From: Podarcis raffonei
Taxonomy: Eukaryota > Chordata > Lepidosauria > Squamata > Lacertidae
DNA length: 64,000 bases
Direction: 5' to 3'
Assembly: GCF_027172205.1 (NCBI RefSeq)
Contig: NC_070614.1
Coordinates: 47,246,001-47,310,000, forward strand
Part shown: in pieces, positions 9,859 through 21,246 of the stretch
How positions within the stretch are numbered: the first letter of the stretch is position 1
Layout: the number at the start of each line of letters is the position of its first letter
Program-made: the position numbers and the translations under genes
Notes under the pieces: generated by a model
Database searches by the model: none
What the model was told of the DNA's origin: nothing
The model's input: the letters and a program-made list of their open reading frames with translations, nothing else

Positions 9859-11012
9859 TTATTATTTATACCCCGCCCATCTGGCTGGGCCTCCCCAGCC
9901 ACTCTGGGCGGCTTCCATAGAAACCAAAAATACAGTAAAATATCACACGTTAAAAACTTCCCTGAACAGGGCTGCCTTAAGATGTCTTCTGAATGTCAGG
10001 TAGTTGTTTATCGCTTTGACATCTGCTGGAAGGGCGTTCCACAGGGCGGGCGCCACTACTGAGAAGGCCCTCTGCCTGGTTCCCTGTAGCTTTGCTTCTT
10101 GCAATGAGGGAACTGCCAGAAGGCCCTCGGCGCTGGACCTCAGCGTCCGGGCAGAATGATGGGGGTGGAGACGCTCCTTCAGGTATACTAGACCGAGGCC
10201 GTTTAGGGCTTTAAAGGTCAGCACCAACACTTTGAATTGTGCTCGGAAACGTACTGGGAGCCAATGTAGGTCTTTCAAGACCAGTGTTATATGGTCTCGG
10301 CGGCCGCCCCCAGTCACCAGTCTAGCTGCCGCATTCTGGATTAGTTGTAGTTTCCGAGTCACCTTCAAAGGTAGCCCCACGTAGAGCACATTGCAGTAGT
10401 CCAAGTGGGAGATAACCAGAGCATGCACCACTCTGGCGAGACAGTCCGCAGGCAGATAGGGTCTCAGCCTACGTACCAGATGGAGCTGGTAAACAGCTGC
10501 CCTGGACACAGATTTGACCTGTGCCTCCATGGACAGCTGTGAGTCCAAAATGACTCCCAGGCTGCGCACCTGGTCCTTCAGGGGCACAGTTACCCCATTC
10601 AGGACCAGGGAATCCTCCACACCTGCCCGCCTCCTGTCCCCCAAAAACAGTACTTCTGTCTTGTCAGGATTCAACCTCAATCTGTTAGCCGCCATCCATC
10701 CTCCAACCGCCTCCAGACACTCACACAGGACCTTCACCGCCCTCACTGGTTCTGATTTAAAAGAGAGGTAGAGCTGGGTATCATCCCCATACTGATGAAC
10801 ACCCAGCCCAAACCTCCTGATGATCTCTCCCAGCGGCTGCATGTAAATGTTGAAAAGCATGGGGGAGAGGACAGAACCCTGAGGCACCCCACAAGTGAGA
10901 GCCCAGGGGTCTGAACACTCATCCCCCACCACCACTTTCTGAACACGGCCCAGGAGGAAGGAGCGGAACCACTGTATGACAGTGCCCCCAGCTCCCAGCC
11001 CCTTTAATACTT
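9811..11012 (-). mobile_element. L2/CR1-type LINE, 5'-truncated
   Basis: On the minus strand an open frame of 330 codons (10935 to 9943) encodes the C-terminal part of a non-LTR reverse transcriptase. It includes TCGVPQGSVLSPMLFN, the catalytic box HQYGDDTQLY, NPDKTEVLFLG, SHLDYCNVLY and LHWLPV motifs, and the end ALWNALPADVKAI...FRRHLKAALF. The 3' end is CCCGCC...ATAAATAAATT followed by ATT repeats (9811-9857 on +), the usual L2-type microsatellite tail. The endonuclease and the start of the RT are missing, the usual 5' truncation. Near-identical to the insertion at 28554-28920, so the family was active recently. L2 versus CR1 is a judgement from the motifs. Confidence 0.8.
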
Positions 11013-11493
11013 CTGTTTGCTATTTATGTGAATGAAGCATCCGGTTCATGTAGACCAGGGGTTATCAAATATTCTGAACCCATGGACCTATTTGCCATCC
11101 AGAAAAAAAATCTCATGGGCAGCACACAGAAACACCACAGTCAACCACACACCACAAACTATTATCATGGCTACAATCGAGTGCTACCTTCACACCTAAT
11201 TTCAATGGGGGGAGTAGAATATATGGAAAGCAAGGAAGATTGCGGAAGATTGCCACCCTCTGATGTAAACACAGCTTTCCTATTTCCTATTTCAAACATG
11301 AGAAGGGGCAACAAGCTTCTATGATAATGCCTTGTCATTTCCTCCAATATTCTACCTTACGGCAGTATATCAATATATAAACTGTATATCTATAGCCCCT
11401 GTGCGGAAAACCTTTGCATCAACTGCATACAGCACAGCCAGCTATTGAGTTGACTAAAACAAGTGTTTATTTATTGAAGCCTAATTTCTGCTG
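11013..11493. other. V-unit flank
   Basis: No gene. 11030-11330 resembles 32716-33010 (the GTTCATGTAGACCAGG and ACACACCACAA landmarks) and is duplicated flank. The left target copy of the SINE, TAATTTCTGCTG, is at 11482-11493. Confidence 0.5.
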
Positions 11494-11857
11494 TAGGGAT
11501 GCGGGTGGCACTGTGGGTAAAACCTCAGCGCCTAGGACTTGCCGATCACATGGTCGGCGGTTCGAATCCCCGCATCAGAGTGCGCTCCCGTCGTTCGGTC
11601 CCAGCGTCTGCCAACCTAGCAGTTCAAAAGCACCCCCGGGTGCAAGTAGATAAATAGGGACCGCTTACCAGTGGGAAGGTAAATGGCGTTTCCGTGTGCT
11701 GCGCTGGCTCGCCAGATGCAGCTTGTCACGCTGGCCATGTGACCCGGAAGTGTCTGCGGACAGCTCTGGCTCCTGGCCTATAGAGTGAGATGAGTGCACA
11801 ACCCTAGAGTCTGTCAAGACTGGCCTGTACGGTCAGGGGTACCTTTACCTTTACCTT
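11494..11857 (+). mobile_element. Sauria-type SINE, full length
   Basis: tRNA-derived head GGGATGCGGGTGGC with B box GGTTCGAATCC, then the body with CCTAGCAGTTC and GTAGATAAATAGGGACCGC, ending in TACCTTTACCTTTACCTTT. It is flanked by a perfect 12-bp target duplication TAATTTCTGCTG (11482-11493 and 11858-11869). Squamate-specific SINE family mobilised by BovB LINEs. Confidence 0.88.
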
Positions 11858-12335
11858 TAATTTCTGCTGAGGTGCGGCTGGGAGGTGTGCTTTGCAGGGA
11901 ATGGCTCTGGGTGTAAACAGGTAACCATGGGCAGGCCAGAAACAAGGGACCCTGAGAGGGCCTTGTCTTTTGCTCTGATTCTTTACTTCAAGTCAGGATA
12001 CCTATAAAAAAAAACACACCTTTTAAAAATATTTTTGCTTAATGGTTAATCGAAGCTTTCCCTTCTGCTGCTTCACTTGAACGTGCCATTCCGGCACAAT
12101 TCCTCCCTGCAACAATGTCAAGAAATTGTTCACCAGGATTACATGGCATTTTCAAGAGGACATTCTCCCCTCAGATGTTTGTGTATTCATTTTATCCTTA
12201 GAAAGATATATAATTCCACCCTTGTTAAGAAGTACTGAAGTTGTACGTTAACGAGGAAGCAGACTTTTTCAAAGACTAGATATGCCTAGTCAGAGGCTGC
12301 CTGAAGTCTCTGTTGCTGCTTTTCTCCTGCTGGGT
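11858..12335. other. 5' flank of V gene B1
   Basis: No gene. The region nearest the V gene (about 12090-12340) resembles the upstream regions of the other family B genes at 28.1, 31.1 and 34.3 kb, including the CAGAGGCTGCC / TCTCTGTTGCTGCTTTT text. Confidence 0.5.
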
Positions 12336-12367
12336 ATGCAAATTTTCAGAGAAAGACACGTATTTAG
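12336..12367 (+). promoter_or_regulatory. V promoter octamer
   Basis: Perfect octamer ATGCAAAT at 12336-12343, 109 bp before the leader ATG. A weak TATA-like TATTTAG lies at 12361. Confidence 0.75.
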
Positions 12368-12451
12368 GATGGTCAGACCCCCTCCCTGCACCAGTGACCC
12401 TGAATACCTCAGCCCACTTTTCACTCAGTTCTCTAGCAATAGATAAGGGAA

Positions 12452-12893
12452 ATGATACTTTTGCTACAACTTGTTTTATTTTCTGCAGCTCTTAGAGGTA
12501 AATTCATCCATTCTCAAATCAAGAAGTATGGGACACTCTGAGTGTAATAACACGCAACACTTATGCTAAAATGCCTTTCTTTTTAGGTGCCCAATCTGGA
12601 GTCCTGCTGGTTGAGTCTGGAGGGGATGTCAAGAGACCTGGGGAGTCCCTCCACCTCTCCTGCCAAGCCTCCGGGTTCACCTTCAGCAGCTACTACATGG
12701 AGTGGGTGAGGCAGGCTCCTGGAAAGGGACTGGAATGGGTGGGAGACATAAATACAGATTCATCTGCCAAACGCTACTCAGATAAAGTCAAGGGACGGTT
12801 CACCATCTCTAGGGACAATTCCAACAGCCTCCTCTATCTGCAAATGAACAACCTGAAACCAGAGGACACAGCTGTGTATTACTGTGCAAGAGA
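12452..12893 (+). CDS. IGHV: IGHV segment B1 (family B), intact
   Basis: Heavy-chain V segment. Leader exon 12452-12497 ([16 protein letters not shown]) with a GTAAAT donor; V exon 12587-12893 after a TTCTTTTTAG acceptor. Mature sequence begins about [16 protein letters not shown], cysteine in HLSCQAS, CDR1 [12 protein letters not shown]2 [17 protein letters not shown]2 about [11 protein letters not shown]3 [18 protein letters not shown], end AVYYCARD. This is the classic clan III layout. No stop or frameshift seen. FR1 starts GVLLVES where its relatives have EVQLVE. The RSS follows at 12894. Family B also includes the segments at 28.5, 31.5 and 34.7 kb and the inverted fragment at 4.9 kb; of the five, this one and the 31.5-kb copy are whole. 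Confidence 0.92.
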
Positions 12894-12932
12894 CACAGTG
12901 AGAGGAAGTGAATCTGGTGCCAAGCAAAAACC
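12894..12932 (+). other. V recombination signal (23-RSS)
   Basis: Heptamer CACAGTG 12894-12900, 23-bp spacer, nonamer GCAAAAACC 12924-12932. Confidence 0.88.
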
Positions 12933-13141
12933 CTCCTTTGCCCACAGACGCTCTCTGAGATATTTGTCCCCTTTAGCATGTTAGCACTCCCCCACCTGTT
13001 TGTTATTTAAGTCTCTGAGGCCAAAGACATATTTAAGGTCAGGATTTTACATGGCTTAAACCAGCATATTGTGGTTTGATTCTTGCTTCTATCCCTCTTT
13101 TACATGAATTATGTAACACACAGGATGCTCACTGTTCATTA

Positions 13142-13193
<52 letters not shown>

Positions 13194-14779
13194 AATTAGG
13201 GTCATTTTACTGCTCAAAGGAGTGCCTGCCGTGCAATGGTCCATGGGGTCATGAAGAGTCGGACATGACTAATCGACTAAACAACAACAACACTGCTCAA
13301 AGAGGATGCCTTTACACGTAAATAGGAAATGTTTCTGAACATGCATATATATGCAGTCATGAGACATGTTTAGTGACACCCCCATGTAAACACAGCTTTT
13401 ATATTTCTCATTTGCCTATTACAAAGACAGTATTCCCTGTGCTTTGAGAAGAGGAAGAACAAGGAGCTATGACAATGTTATGTCATGTGCTCTACATTAA
13501 GATGGGATTCTTATACATATGCTTTTTGTGGTGTTGTTTTTTATTTATTTAAAGCCTTTAAGAGAGTGTATTCCACAAACATTTCATTTCTTTACTGAGT
13601 TGTGATCTACAGTGTATCTTCATACTTAATCTAAATTGTCTTCCACTTCATTTGACCATTTCACAGTGAGGCCAAAGTCTCCTCCACAGCCACTGTGACC
13701 AGTCCAGAACGCTGACTTAATTAATGTTTTAACTATTTATTTTTTATTTTAAGTTGTATTTTAATCTTGTGAACCATCCTGAGGTTTTATGATGAAAAGT
13801 GATATATAATAAAATCATCATCACCACCATCATCATCATCATCTCTCGAACTTCAAAATGGCTACCCCTAGGATGAAAGGCGTTGGAGTCCCAAAACATT
13901 TCAATGAGTTTTCCCACCCCTGTCCAAAGGCAAATGCTGGGGAGGAGGACTCCTTCTTAATTCACCCAGACAACCTCTGTGCTCCTGCTACATCCTGAGC
14001 CACAGCCATCTGTGCTTATGACTTCTTGTCAGTCAACCCCTCACCAAACAAAAGGGAGAGGGGGGGTGGAATTGGCTCAACTTTGTCTCTTTCCTTTGAC
14101 TATTAAGGCAAATGGACTCCTTTCTAGTGTAGAGAACTTTTCTAAATATTTATGCAAAGGAAACTTTCAAATATCTCCCTCCATGCTGAGGAAGCATTTT
14201 TTAAAAAGGCTCTTGATGTGATTTCATGAGGGGAGAAAAATAATAAAGGTGTTGCATGTGGGAATGTGGTGGGCATTCCAGGGATGTATGAAGGGTGCCC
14301 TGGGGTGTGAATATAAAGATGGAACCTATATCTTACATTTTCTTTTATTTACTTAAAATTCATCTTCTCCAGGTTGCCACAGCAGAGCTCCATCCCAGCC
14401 CAACTTTTTCACAAGCTGCATTTGAAATTATAGTTGCGTCACACCAGAAGGATCTCTATAGGTACATGGCCAAGGGAGGATGAAAATAACATCAACAATA
14501 AGCCAGTATATTGACTGATCCACCACAACCAGCAGTTTTAAAGCATAAAAGAAAGAAAAAAATCATCCCCAGTATTTTTATTTCTTCCAAACCTTCCTCC
14601 AACACAAATGTCTTCGACTGAATTTTACATTCCATTTATGCCCCCTGCATTAGAACTCCACTCTGTGTGCATTTCCCTGTGAGTGTTTGTGTGTGCAGGG
14701 GACAAAGAGGAAGCCAGCAGCAAACCCTGATCCCCCAAACTGCTTTTATCTGCCTCATGTGCCTCACTGGGGAGGTCTC
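12933..14779. other. Flank between B1 and A2
   Basis: No gene. Holds an ATT microsatellite (13141-13192), a 72-bp BovB tail (13220-13291), the flank block 13670-14180 shared with 2100-2420, and from about 14540 the conserved family A upstream region. Confidence 0.55.
13220..13291 (+). mobile_element. BovB (RTE) LINE 3' end, severely truncated
   Basis: Only the last ~70 bp of the element: GTGCCTGCCGTGC...GGGTCATGAAGAGTCGGACATGACT...AACAACAACAA. Flanked by a perfect 11-bp target duplication ACTGCTCAAAG (13209-13219 and 13292-13302). The GAGTCGGACA text is the hallmark BovB tail. Confidence 0.85.
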
Positions 14780-14837
14780 ATGTAAATACCACCAGGAAGT
14801 TGGGATTGGTTTCAGATGAAAAGCCCTGAATATAAAA
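14780..14837 (+). promoter_or_regulatory. V promoter: octamer variant and TATA box
   Basis: ATGTAAAT 14780-14787 and TATAAAA 14831-14837, same layout as A1. Confidence 0.75.
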
Positions 14838-14905
14838 TCTTCACTTGCTTCCCAGCCCAGAGTCCCCTCTTTCCTGCATCTCTTGCACATTCATTCATCA
14901 ACATT

Positions 14906-15353
14906 ATGGAGCTCTTGTTGCTCTTGTTTCCCTTGGTGGCTTTTTCTAAAGGTAAGGGAAGTTCTGCAATGTTAATTGACTTCATGTAGCAATTAGATGA
15001 AGTCCAACCATTCATTGCAATCTTTTCTCTTTCCAAGGGGTCTTCTCAGACATTCAACTTGTATCATTTGGGCCAGGAATAGTGAGACCAGGAGAGAATC
15101 TCAACCTGCTTTGTAAAGTCACAGGTTTCTCCATCTCTACTCGGTACTATTCGTGGAGTTGGATCCGTCAAGCTCCTGGGAAAGGTCTGGAATGGATTGC
15201 ATGGATATACCCCTATAATGGAGAAACAAGATATGCCCCTTCTCTGAAGAGCCGAGCAAGCATTTCTTCAGATGCCTCAAAGAATGAGTTCTCTCTCCAG
15301 CTGAACTCCTTGACAGCTGCAGACTCCGCTGTGTATTTATGTGCCCGAGAAGA
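14906..15353 (+). CDS. IGHV: IGHV segment A2 (family A), intact
   Basis: Leader exon 14906-14951 ([21 protein letters not shown] donor) and V exon 15038-15353 (TTTCCAAG acceptor, 86-bp intron). FR1 begins [11 protein letters not shown] (the others have VSSGPG), then [11 protein letters not shown]1 [11 protein letters not shown]2 [18 protein letters not shown]2 [11 protein letters not shown], and the end [10 protein letters not shown]. The residue before the second cysteine is Leu rather than Phe; both cysteines are kept. No stop or frameshift seen. The RSS at 15354 and the downstream 100 bp match A1 nearly base for base, so the units are recent duplicates. Confidence 0.9.
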
Positions 15354-15392
15354 CACAGTGAGACAAAGCCTATTGAGCCCTGTTCAAAAAGT
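15354..15392 (+). other. V recombination signal (23-RSS)
   Basis: Heptamer CACAGTG 15354-15360, 23-bp spacer, nonamer TCAAAAAGT 15384-15392. Confidence 0.85.
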
Positions 15393-16803
15393 AGAAGTCC
15401 TGCTTCTATAAACAAATACACTGTGAAAGTTTTGACAGAGGAACTCTACATTCCACAGATGATGCGGAACAACATCCAAACTGCCTGCCTCTTCAATCTG
15501 TAACTTAATCCAGAAATGATTATACTGATGGAAACCTACAAAAGTGACAAACAATGGAAGTCGAGCTATGTGGATCAGTACAGCACTTTACAAAAAGACT
15601 TTGCAGCAGCATTCCCCCCCCCCACCTAAATTCAATATCCAGTTTTGCAAATGCATGATTATTTGTGTTTTTTCTGCTCATACCTCTGATTTAAGCTTAA
15701 GGCTGCTGACGATAGACCTCAAGTAGAAATGAGGACTTTTTAAAAAATTGTGAATTGGCCATTGTGTCTTTCTTTATCATCCCAGCATCCCTTGGCATGG
15801 TGTGAAACCACCTCTGCAGCGCATAGAACCTGGGAAACCCGGGTTCAAATCCCTACTTGTCCATGAAGGTCACTAGATGACCTTGGGTCAGTCACGGCAT
15901 CTCAGCCTAACCGACCCTACTGGACAGCTACTCAGATGACTCATGTCCACACACTTACCTCTCCATTGTGGTGAGGAGAAGAATCACATTTGGAAAACAT
16001 ATGGTTTGACAGGACTATTCAGCAATGGTGTGTTCTGTGGCATGTAAACTGGTGAATTAACTGAAAAAATAAAAACTTTTAAATATCAAGATCCAATAGT
16101 TGAAATGTGTTTTGGGTGCAACTACATGTTCGGTGCTGCTTTGCTCTTCCCAACGTTACTAGAAGATACACTCACAAATCTATGCCAAATGACATTTTGC
16201 AAATTAAGCATCTTGTCAGAATCCAAGGCCCCTGGAACTATATATTCCACCTCTTCCTGCTCCCCACAAGAGGGCAGCATGGTGTGAAGAACAGAAAATG
16301 CCATCAGCAATGAATGGAATTGCAATGAGTTTCCCCACCCCTGTCCAGAGGCAAATGCTGGTGAGGAGGACTTGTTCTTAATTCACCCAGACAACCTCCA
16401 TTATTCTCCTACGTCCTTAGTCACATCCCTTGTGTGCTTCTGACTTAAAGTCAGTCAACCCCTCACCAAGCAAAAGGGAGAGGGGTGGGTGTCTCTTTCC
16501 ATTGACTATGAAATAAATAAATAAATAAATGCCAGTCCATTGCACTTTCCACCACAACAAGCTGTCTTAAAGTATAAAAGAAAAATCCACCCCCAGTACA
16601 TTGATCTCTTCCAAACCTTCCTTGAACCCCAACATCTTATATTGAATTTTGCATTCCATCTATGCCCCCTCCATTAGAACTCCACTCTGTGTGCATTTGC
16701 CTGTGTGTATTTGTGTGTGCAGGGGACAAAGAGGAAACCAGCAGCAAAGCTTGATCCCCCAAACGGCTTTTATCTGCCTCATGTGCCTCACGGGGGAGGT
16801 CTC
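15393..16803. other. Flank between A2 and A3
   Basis: No gene. A truncated MIR-like SINE copy lies at about 15808-15930. Text at 15965-16015 (GAGGAGAAGAATCACATTTGGAAAACATATGG) is the uninterrupted equivalent of the L1 insertion site at 21.7/23.9 kb. 16255-16490 is shared V-unit flank; from about 16540 the family A upstream region begins. Confidence 0.6.
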
Positions 16804-16860
16804 ATGTAAATACCACCAAGAATTTGGGAGTACTTTCAGATGAAAAGCCCTGAATATAAA
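16804..16860 (+). promoter_or_regulatory. V promoter: octamer variant and TATA box
   Basis: ATGTAAAT 16804-16811 and TATAAA 16855-16860. Confidence 0.75.
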
Positions 16861-16931
16861 CTCTTCACTTGCTTCCCAGCCCAGAGTCCCCTCTTTCCTG
16901 CATCTCTTGCACACATTCATTCATCAACATT

Positions 16932-17379
16932 ATGCAGCTCTTGTTGCTATTGTTTTCTTTGGTGGTGTTTTCTAAAGGTAAGGGAAGTTCTGCAGTATTA
17001 ATTTACTTCATGTGGTGATTTGATGACGAAAAACCATTAATTGCCATCTTTTATCTTCCCAAGGGGTCTCCTCAGACGTTCAACTTGTATCATCTGGACC
17101 AGGAATAGTGAGACCAGGAGAGAATCTCAACCTGCTTTGTAAAGTCACAGGTTTCTCCATCTCTACTCAGTCCTATGTGTGGAGTTGGATCCGTCAAGCT
17201 CCTGGGAAAGGTCTGGAATGGATTGCACAGATATACCCCTATAGTGGAGGAACAAGATATGCCCCTTCTCTGAAGAGCCGAGCAAGCATTTCTTCAGATG
17301 CCTCAAAGAATGAGTTCTCCCTCCAGCTGAACTCCCTGACAGCTGCAGACTCCGCTGTGTATTTCTGTGCCCGAAGAGA
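16932..17379 (+). CDS. IGHV: IGHV segment A3 (family A), intact
   Basis: Leader exon 16932-16977 ([16 protein letters not shown]) and V exon 17064-17379 after TTCCCAAG. FR1 [22 protein letters not shown]1 [11 protein letters not shown]2 [18 protein letters not shown]2 [15 protein letters not shown]3 [17 protein letters not shown], end [10 protein letters not shown]. Open throughout. It lies only about 1.6 kb after A2, the tightest spacing of intact V genes here. Its 3' flank is where the second LTR element and the L1 have landed. The intron is almost identical to that of A1. Confidence 0.9.
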
Positions 17380-17418
17380 CACAGTGAGAGAAAGCCTATT
17401 GGGCCCTGTTCAAAAAGT
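17380..17418 (+). other. V recombination signal (23-RSS)
   Basis: Heptamer CACAGTG 17380-17386, 23-bp spacer, nonamer TCAAAAAGT 17410-17418. Confidence 0.85.
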
Positions 17419-18069
17419 GGAAGTCCTGCTTCTATAAACACATACACTGTGAAAGTTTTGACAGAGCAATTCTACATTCCACAGATGATGCGGAACAACA
17501 TCCAAACTGCCTGTCTTTTCAATCTGTAACTTAATCCAGAAATGATTATACTGATGAGAAAACCTACAGAAGGAATACACGATGGAAGTAGACTAATGTG
17601 GATCAGTACAATGCTGTACCAAATGACTTTGCTGCAACATTTTCTTCTACCACCTAAAATCAATATCATGTTTTGTAATAACATGATTATTTGTGTTTTG
17701 TCTGCTCATACCTCTGAGTTTTGCTTAAGGCAGCTGGCAACAGACATAAACGTGGAATGTGGAGTTTTAACAAAACTGTGAATTGGACATTGTGTATTTC
17801 TTCATCATCCCATCATCCCTTTGCATGACATGAAACCTCCTCTGCAGCACATTGGACCTGGGAAACCCGGGTTCAAATCCCTACTTGTCCATAATGCTCA
17901 CTAGATGACCTTGGGTATGTCACATCCTCTCAGCCTAAGTAACCTTATTGGAATGTTCTGAGAATATGAGGAGGGAGGTATAATGTATAGCACCTTGAAT
18001 TCTTCAAGGGAAAAGCTGGGATAAAATACAATGAATAAATAGAATAAATTCCATGGGAATGGTGTTTAT
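17419..18069. other. 3' flank of A3 with MIR-like SINE
   Basis: No gene. Matches the flank after A1; the MIR-like SINE lies at about 17840-18045. The left target copy GTTTAT of the LTR element is at 18064-18069. Confidence 0.55.
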
Positions 18070-18440
18070 TTGGATGCCAATGGCGTCCGGGGGTCCGGCA
18101 CACTTCTCTGCGCGGCTCTGACCCTTCCCAAAGACCTTTGACTCCAGCAGCAAGTAAACACAGCGGAAGCAGAAGCAGGAATGTTCTGTCGTGTGGTAAT
18201 AACTCAGGCTGAAACGCAGCAGTCTCCTTATCTTTAAAGTCTTTATTCCTTAGCAAAACACAATAGCTATAAATTTCCTGGCGACAGAGCGCACATGGCT
18301 GCTTGCTCTCTCCTCGGAGCAAACACGCACACTGAGAGACGCAGTAAAACCCTCCCTTCAGTGTTCTAAAACACGCCTCAAAATGTGAGACGTCATCACT
18401 CAGAACTCTTAACCCTGTAAGTTCTGAGCCTCTCTCCATA
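18070..18440 (-). repeat. LTR of copia-type copy 2 (3' side of element)
   Basis: Practically identical to 21247-21617. Confidence 0.85.
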
Positions 18441-21246
18441 CCCCCTCTCGAATCATATTTTGAGAGGACTTCTGAGTGTTCAACACCTTCCCCATTGCCT
18501 TCCGCCCCTTCCTGGCATCGTTGTTAGGCACCTGTTGAACCTCACAAACCTTAGGTTCGCACTGTGCGAAACCAACCCACACATTTGTGACCTGAAACCT
18601 CTCAGGTGGAATTCCCTTTGTAGCCTGCGATGACCGCCTGGGCACAAACTGGGGTGCTCCTTTTGACCCACTGGGGCCAGCATGTGCGTCTTCCTCATCA
18701 GAAGACTCCCCCTCTGACTTGACACGTCTGTGAGCTTTCTCCATTATGCGCACAGGAGATGAGGGCTCACTCTTGGACACTCCTTTAACAACCTGTGGAG
18801 ACGCCCTACTCTGTTCAGGGTCATGGTCTCCACCAGCAGGTTCAGGCTCTGGCTCTCCCTCCTCCTCAGAGTCAGACAGACAATCTGAGTGAACGTCAGA
18901 GCGCACTTTGCGCCTTGCCCAACCATCCTGCTCAAAGAACTCAGCCTGTTTACTGACCAGAAGCTTGGTCTGATCACCTTCTGGATATGCGAATCTCCAC
19001 CCTTTTGTCGCAGGCTCATATCCACAGAAGATCATTTCCTGGTACCTTGGGCCACCCTCCTGCTGCAGAAACTTTGGTACAGGCACCATGGCTCTGCTAC
19101 CAAAAGTGCGAAAGAAATGCACAAGCGGCTTCTGCCGATGAAGCAGGAAATACGGGGTGTCACCTACCACCGCATTGTAGCACCTGTTCATCGTGAAATT
19201 GGCTGTCTTTACCGCCTCCCCCCAGAAACTTTGAGGCAAACCAGTCATCCAGTAGAATCTCTGATGCTCGAACCAGAGCTTTACTCCTAAGCTCTGCCAC
19301 GCCACTGTCCTGAGGAGAAGTCACCTTGTGACGTATCCCCCTCTGGCGAAAGAAACCCTTTAGAGCAGACCCAGTGACCTCTGAACCTCGGTCACATTTG
19401 AACCCCTGCACCTTGGTGGAGAACCTTAGTTCCACCTCTGCAACCCAATCTTTGATAAGTTGTGTTGCCTCCTCCTTAGTTTTCAGCGTGAAAGCCCATG
19501 CGTTCCGCGTATAATCATCTGTCAGCACCATCAGCCACTTGGCCTTGCCCAGACTTGGCTGTGGCATATCAGAAAGGTCTGCATGCACAAGCTCAAAAGG
19601 CTTTGTGGTTACTCTCTCCACCCTGGGATGGCTAAATCCCTTGTTTCTGGCTTTTCTGCAAGCTTTGCAATTCAAAGGTTTACCACATTCTTTTACCCGG
19701 CACCCTTTGGTGCACTCTGATAACATCTGAACGTCCTCACAGGACCCATGTGACATTCTCTTGTGCCACACGCAAGCACACGACACATGAGTGTGATCAG
19801 TGGCTTTCCCAGTATTCCCCTCACCCTCCAGAGGTGTTTCCAGAACAAAGAGGTTGTTCTGATCTTTCTCAACACTTATTAGCTGTTTCCCCCCTCTGGA
19901 AATTGTACAAATATTTTTCTCAAAACTCACTGAATATCCCTCCTGTAAAAGACATGGTACAGATAACAGGCAGTGTTTTATCTCAGGGAGAACATAGACC
20001 TTCAGTTCATCCTGCAAGAAAGAGACAAACATGTTAGCAACATGGGTCACATGTCCCTGTGAACCTGTAGCAAATTTAACTGTTTTCTCAGTTGAAACAG
20101 CCTTGCAGTTCCACATTTGTCCATCAGGTGGCGCTGTTACCAGATGGGCATTCGCAGCCGAGTCAACAACCCAACGTAGGACCCTCCCCCCTCCGGAGTT
20201 GTCCTTCTTTGTTGCCTTAGCAACTGACTTCCTGCTGCCCCCGACCTTGGGGCTTTCGCTGCAGGTGTTGTTGTTGTCCAAAACTGCCATAGACGCAGAC
20301 AGCTGATAAGCGTTTCCTCCCTTCTCTGGAGCTCGTAGCGTAAGCGCTTTCCCATGCCTGCCTCCTCTGTTGCCATGGAAACCCGGCTGGTTCCCATGGG
20401 AAGCAACCTTGGACACATCCTGCCCTGGCTCCCTCGCTCTCTGTGGGCAGCTGCGACGCAGGTGTTGAGCCGAAGCACAAACAAAACATCGCCGGGTGGA
20501 AAACTTTGCAAACTTGCCTTTGGTCTTCTCTGCCCCCCCCAACCTTTCCAGCAGCACTGCTGTTGGGGAAATGGCTTTTGGCTTCTGCTGTGGTTTCTCT
20601 GCAAACCCCCTCCAGCTCCTGCCAAACAGCCTGGGCAACCTCAAGACCCTTGGAATGGTTTGCACCCCCATTCTCTGGTGCAAAGTTCTCAGTGGAAGAG
20701 ATAGCCACTGCAATTCTCTCCTCTTCTCCCAGCCGCTCTCTAGCACGCAGCTCATATGTAGGGGCATTCCGGCAGCCCTCCAACACAGTCCCAGCCCCCT
20801 CTGGGCCTTCTGGGCGTCCCTCAGCCCCTCCTGGGCTTCCAGCCCCCTCTGGGCTTCTTGGGCGTCCCTCAGCCCCTCCTGGGCTTGGTGCTTCCTCAGA
20901 GCAATTCTCAGCCCCCTCTGGCCTGGCTCCCACTGTCTTCTTCTTCAGTGCCTGCCACGCAGCCCAGGGCTTGCTCCCGTCCACTTTATCAAAAGGGATT
21001 GACGACTTCTGGCTGTCTGCCATCTCTCCCCGGGGCCCGGCCTACTTACGGTACAGTAGCACCTCCCGGTCCGGCAGATCCAAGCTCCTCCCGGCTGGCT
21101 CCAGCTACTCCTTAGCTGGCCTTTGGCTGCTCCTCAGCCGACTTTGCCTGCAGTCACCCTTCCCAGAGTCTCATCGGCTGGCCTCTGGCTGCAGTCTCTC
21201 ACACAAACGAACGTTGCTTATCTTAATTGCTGATCTCCCATAACCT

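Noticed and set aside
9766-10062. Poly-asparagine protein
   Set aside because: AAT microsatellite tail of the L2-type LINE read as coding.
11494-11570. tRNA gene (B box GGTTCGAATCC)
   Set aside because: It is the tRNA-derived head of a Sauria-type SINE, as are those at 39.7, 43.25 and 46.78 kb; the cloverleaf is not intact.
13076-13321. Poly-tyrosine frame
   Set aside because: Translation of an ATT repeat.
20217-21243. Long plus-strand frames at 20.4-21.2 kb
   Set aside because: Shadows of the minus-strand copia-type gag region, with proline/glutamate-rich repeats open on both strands.
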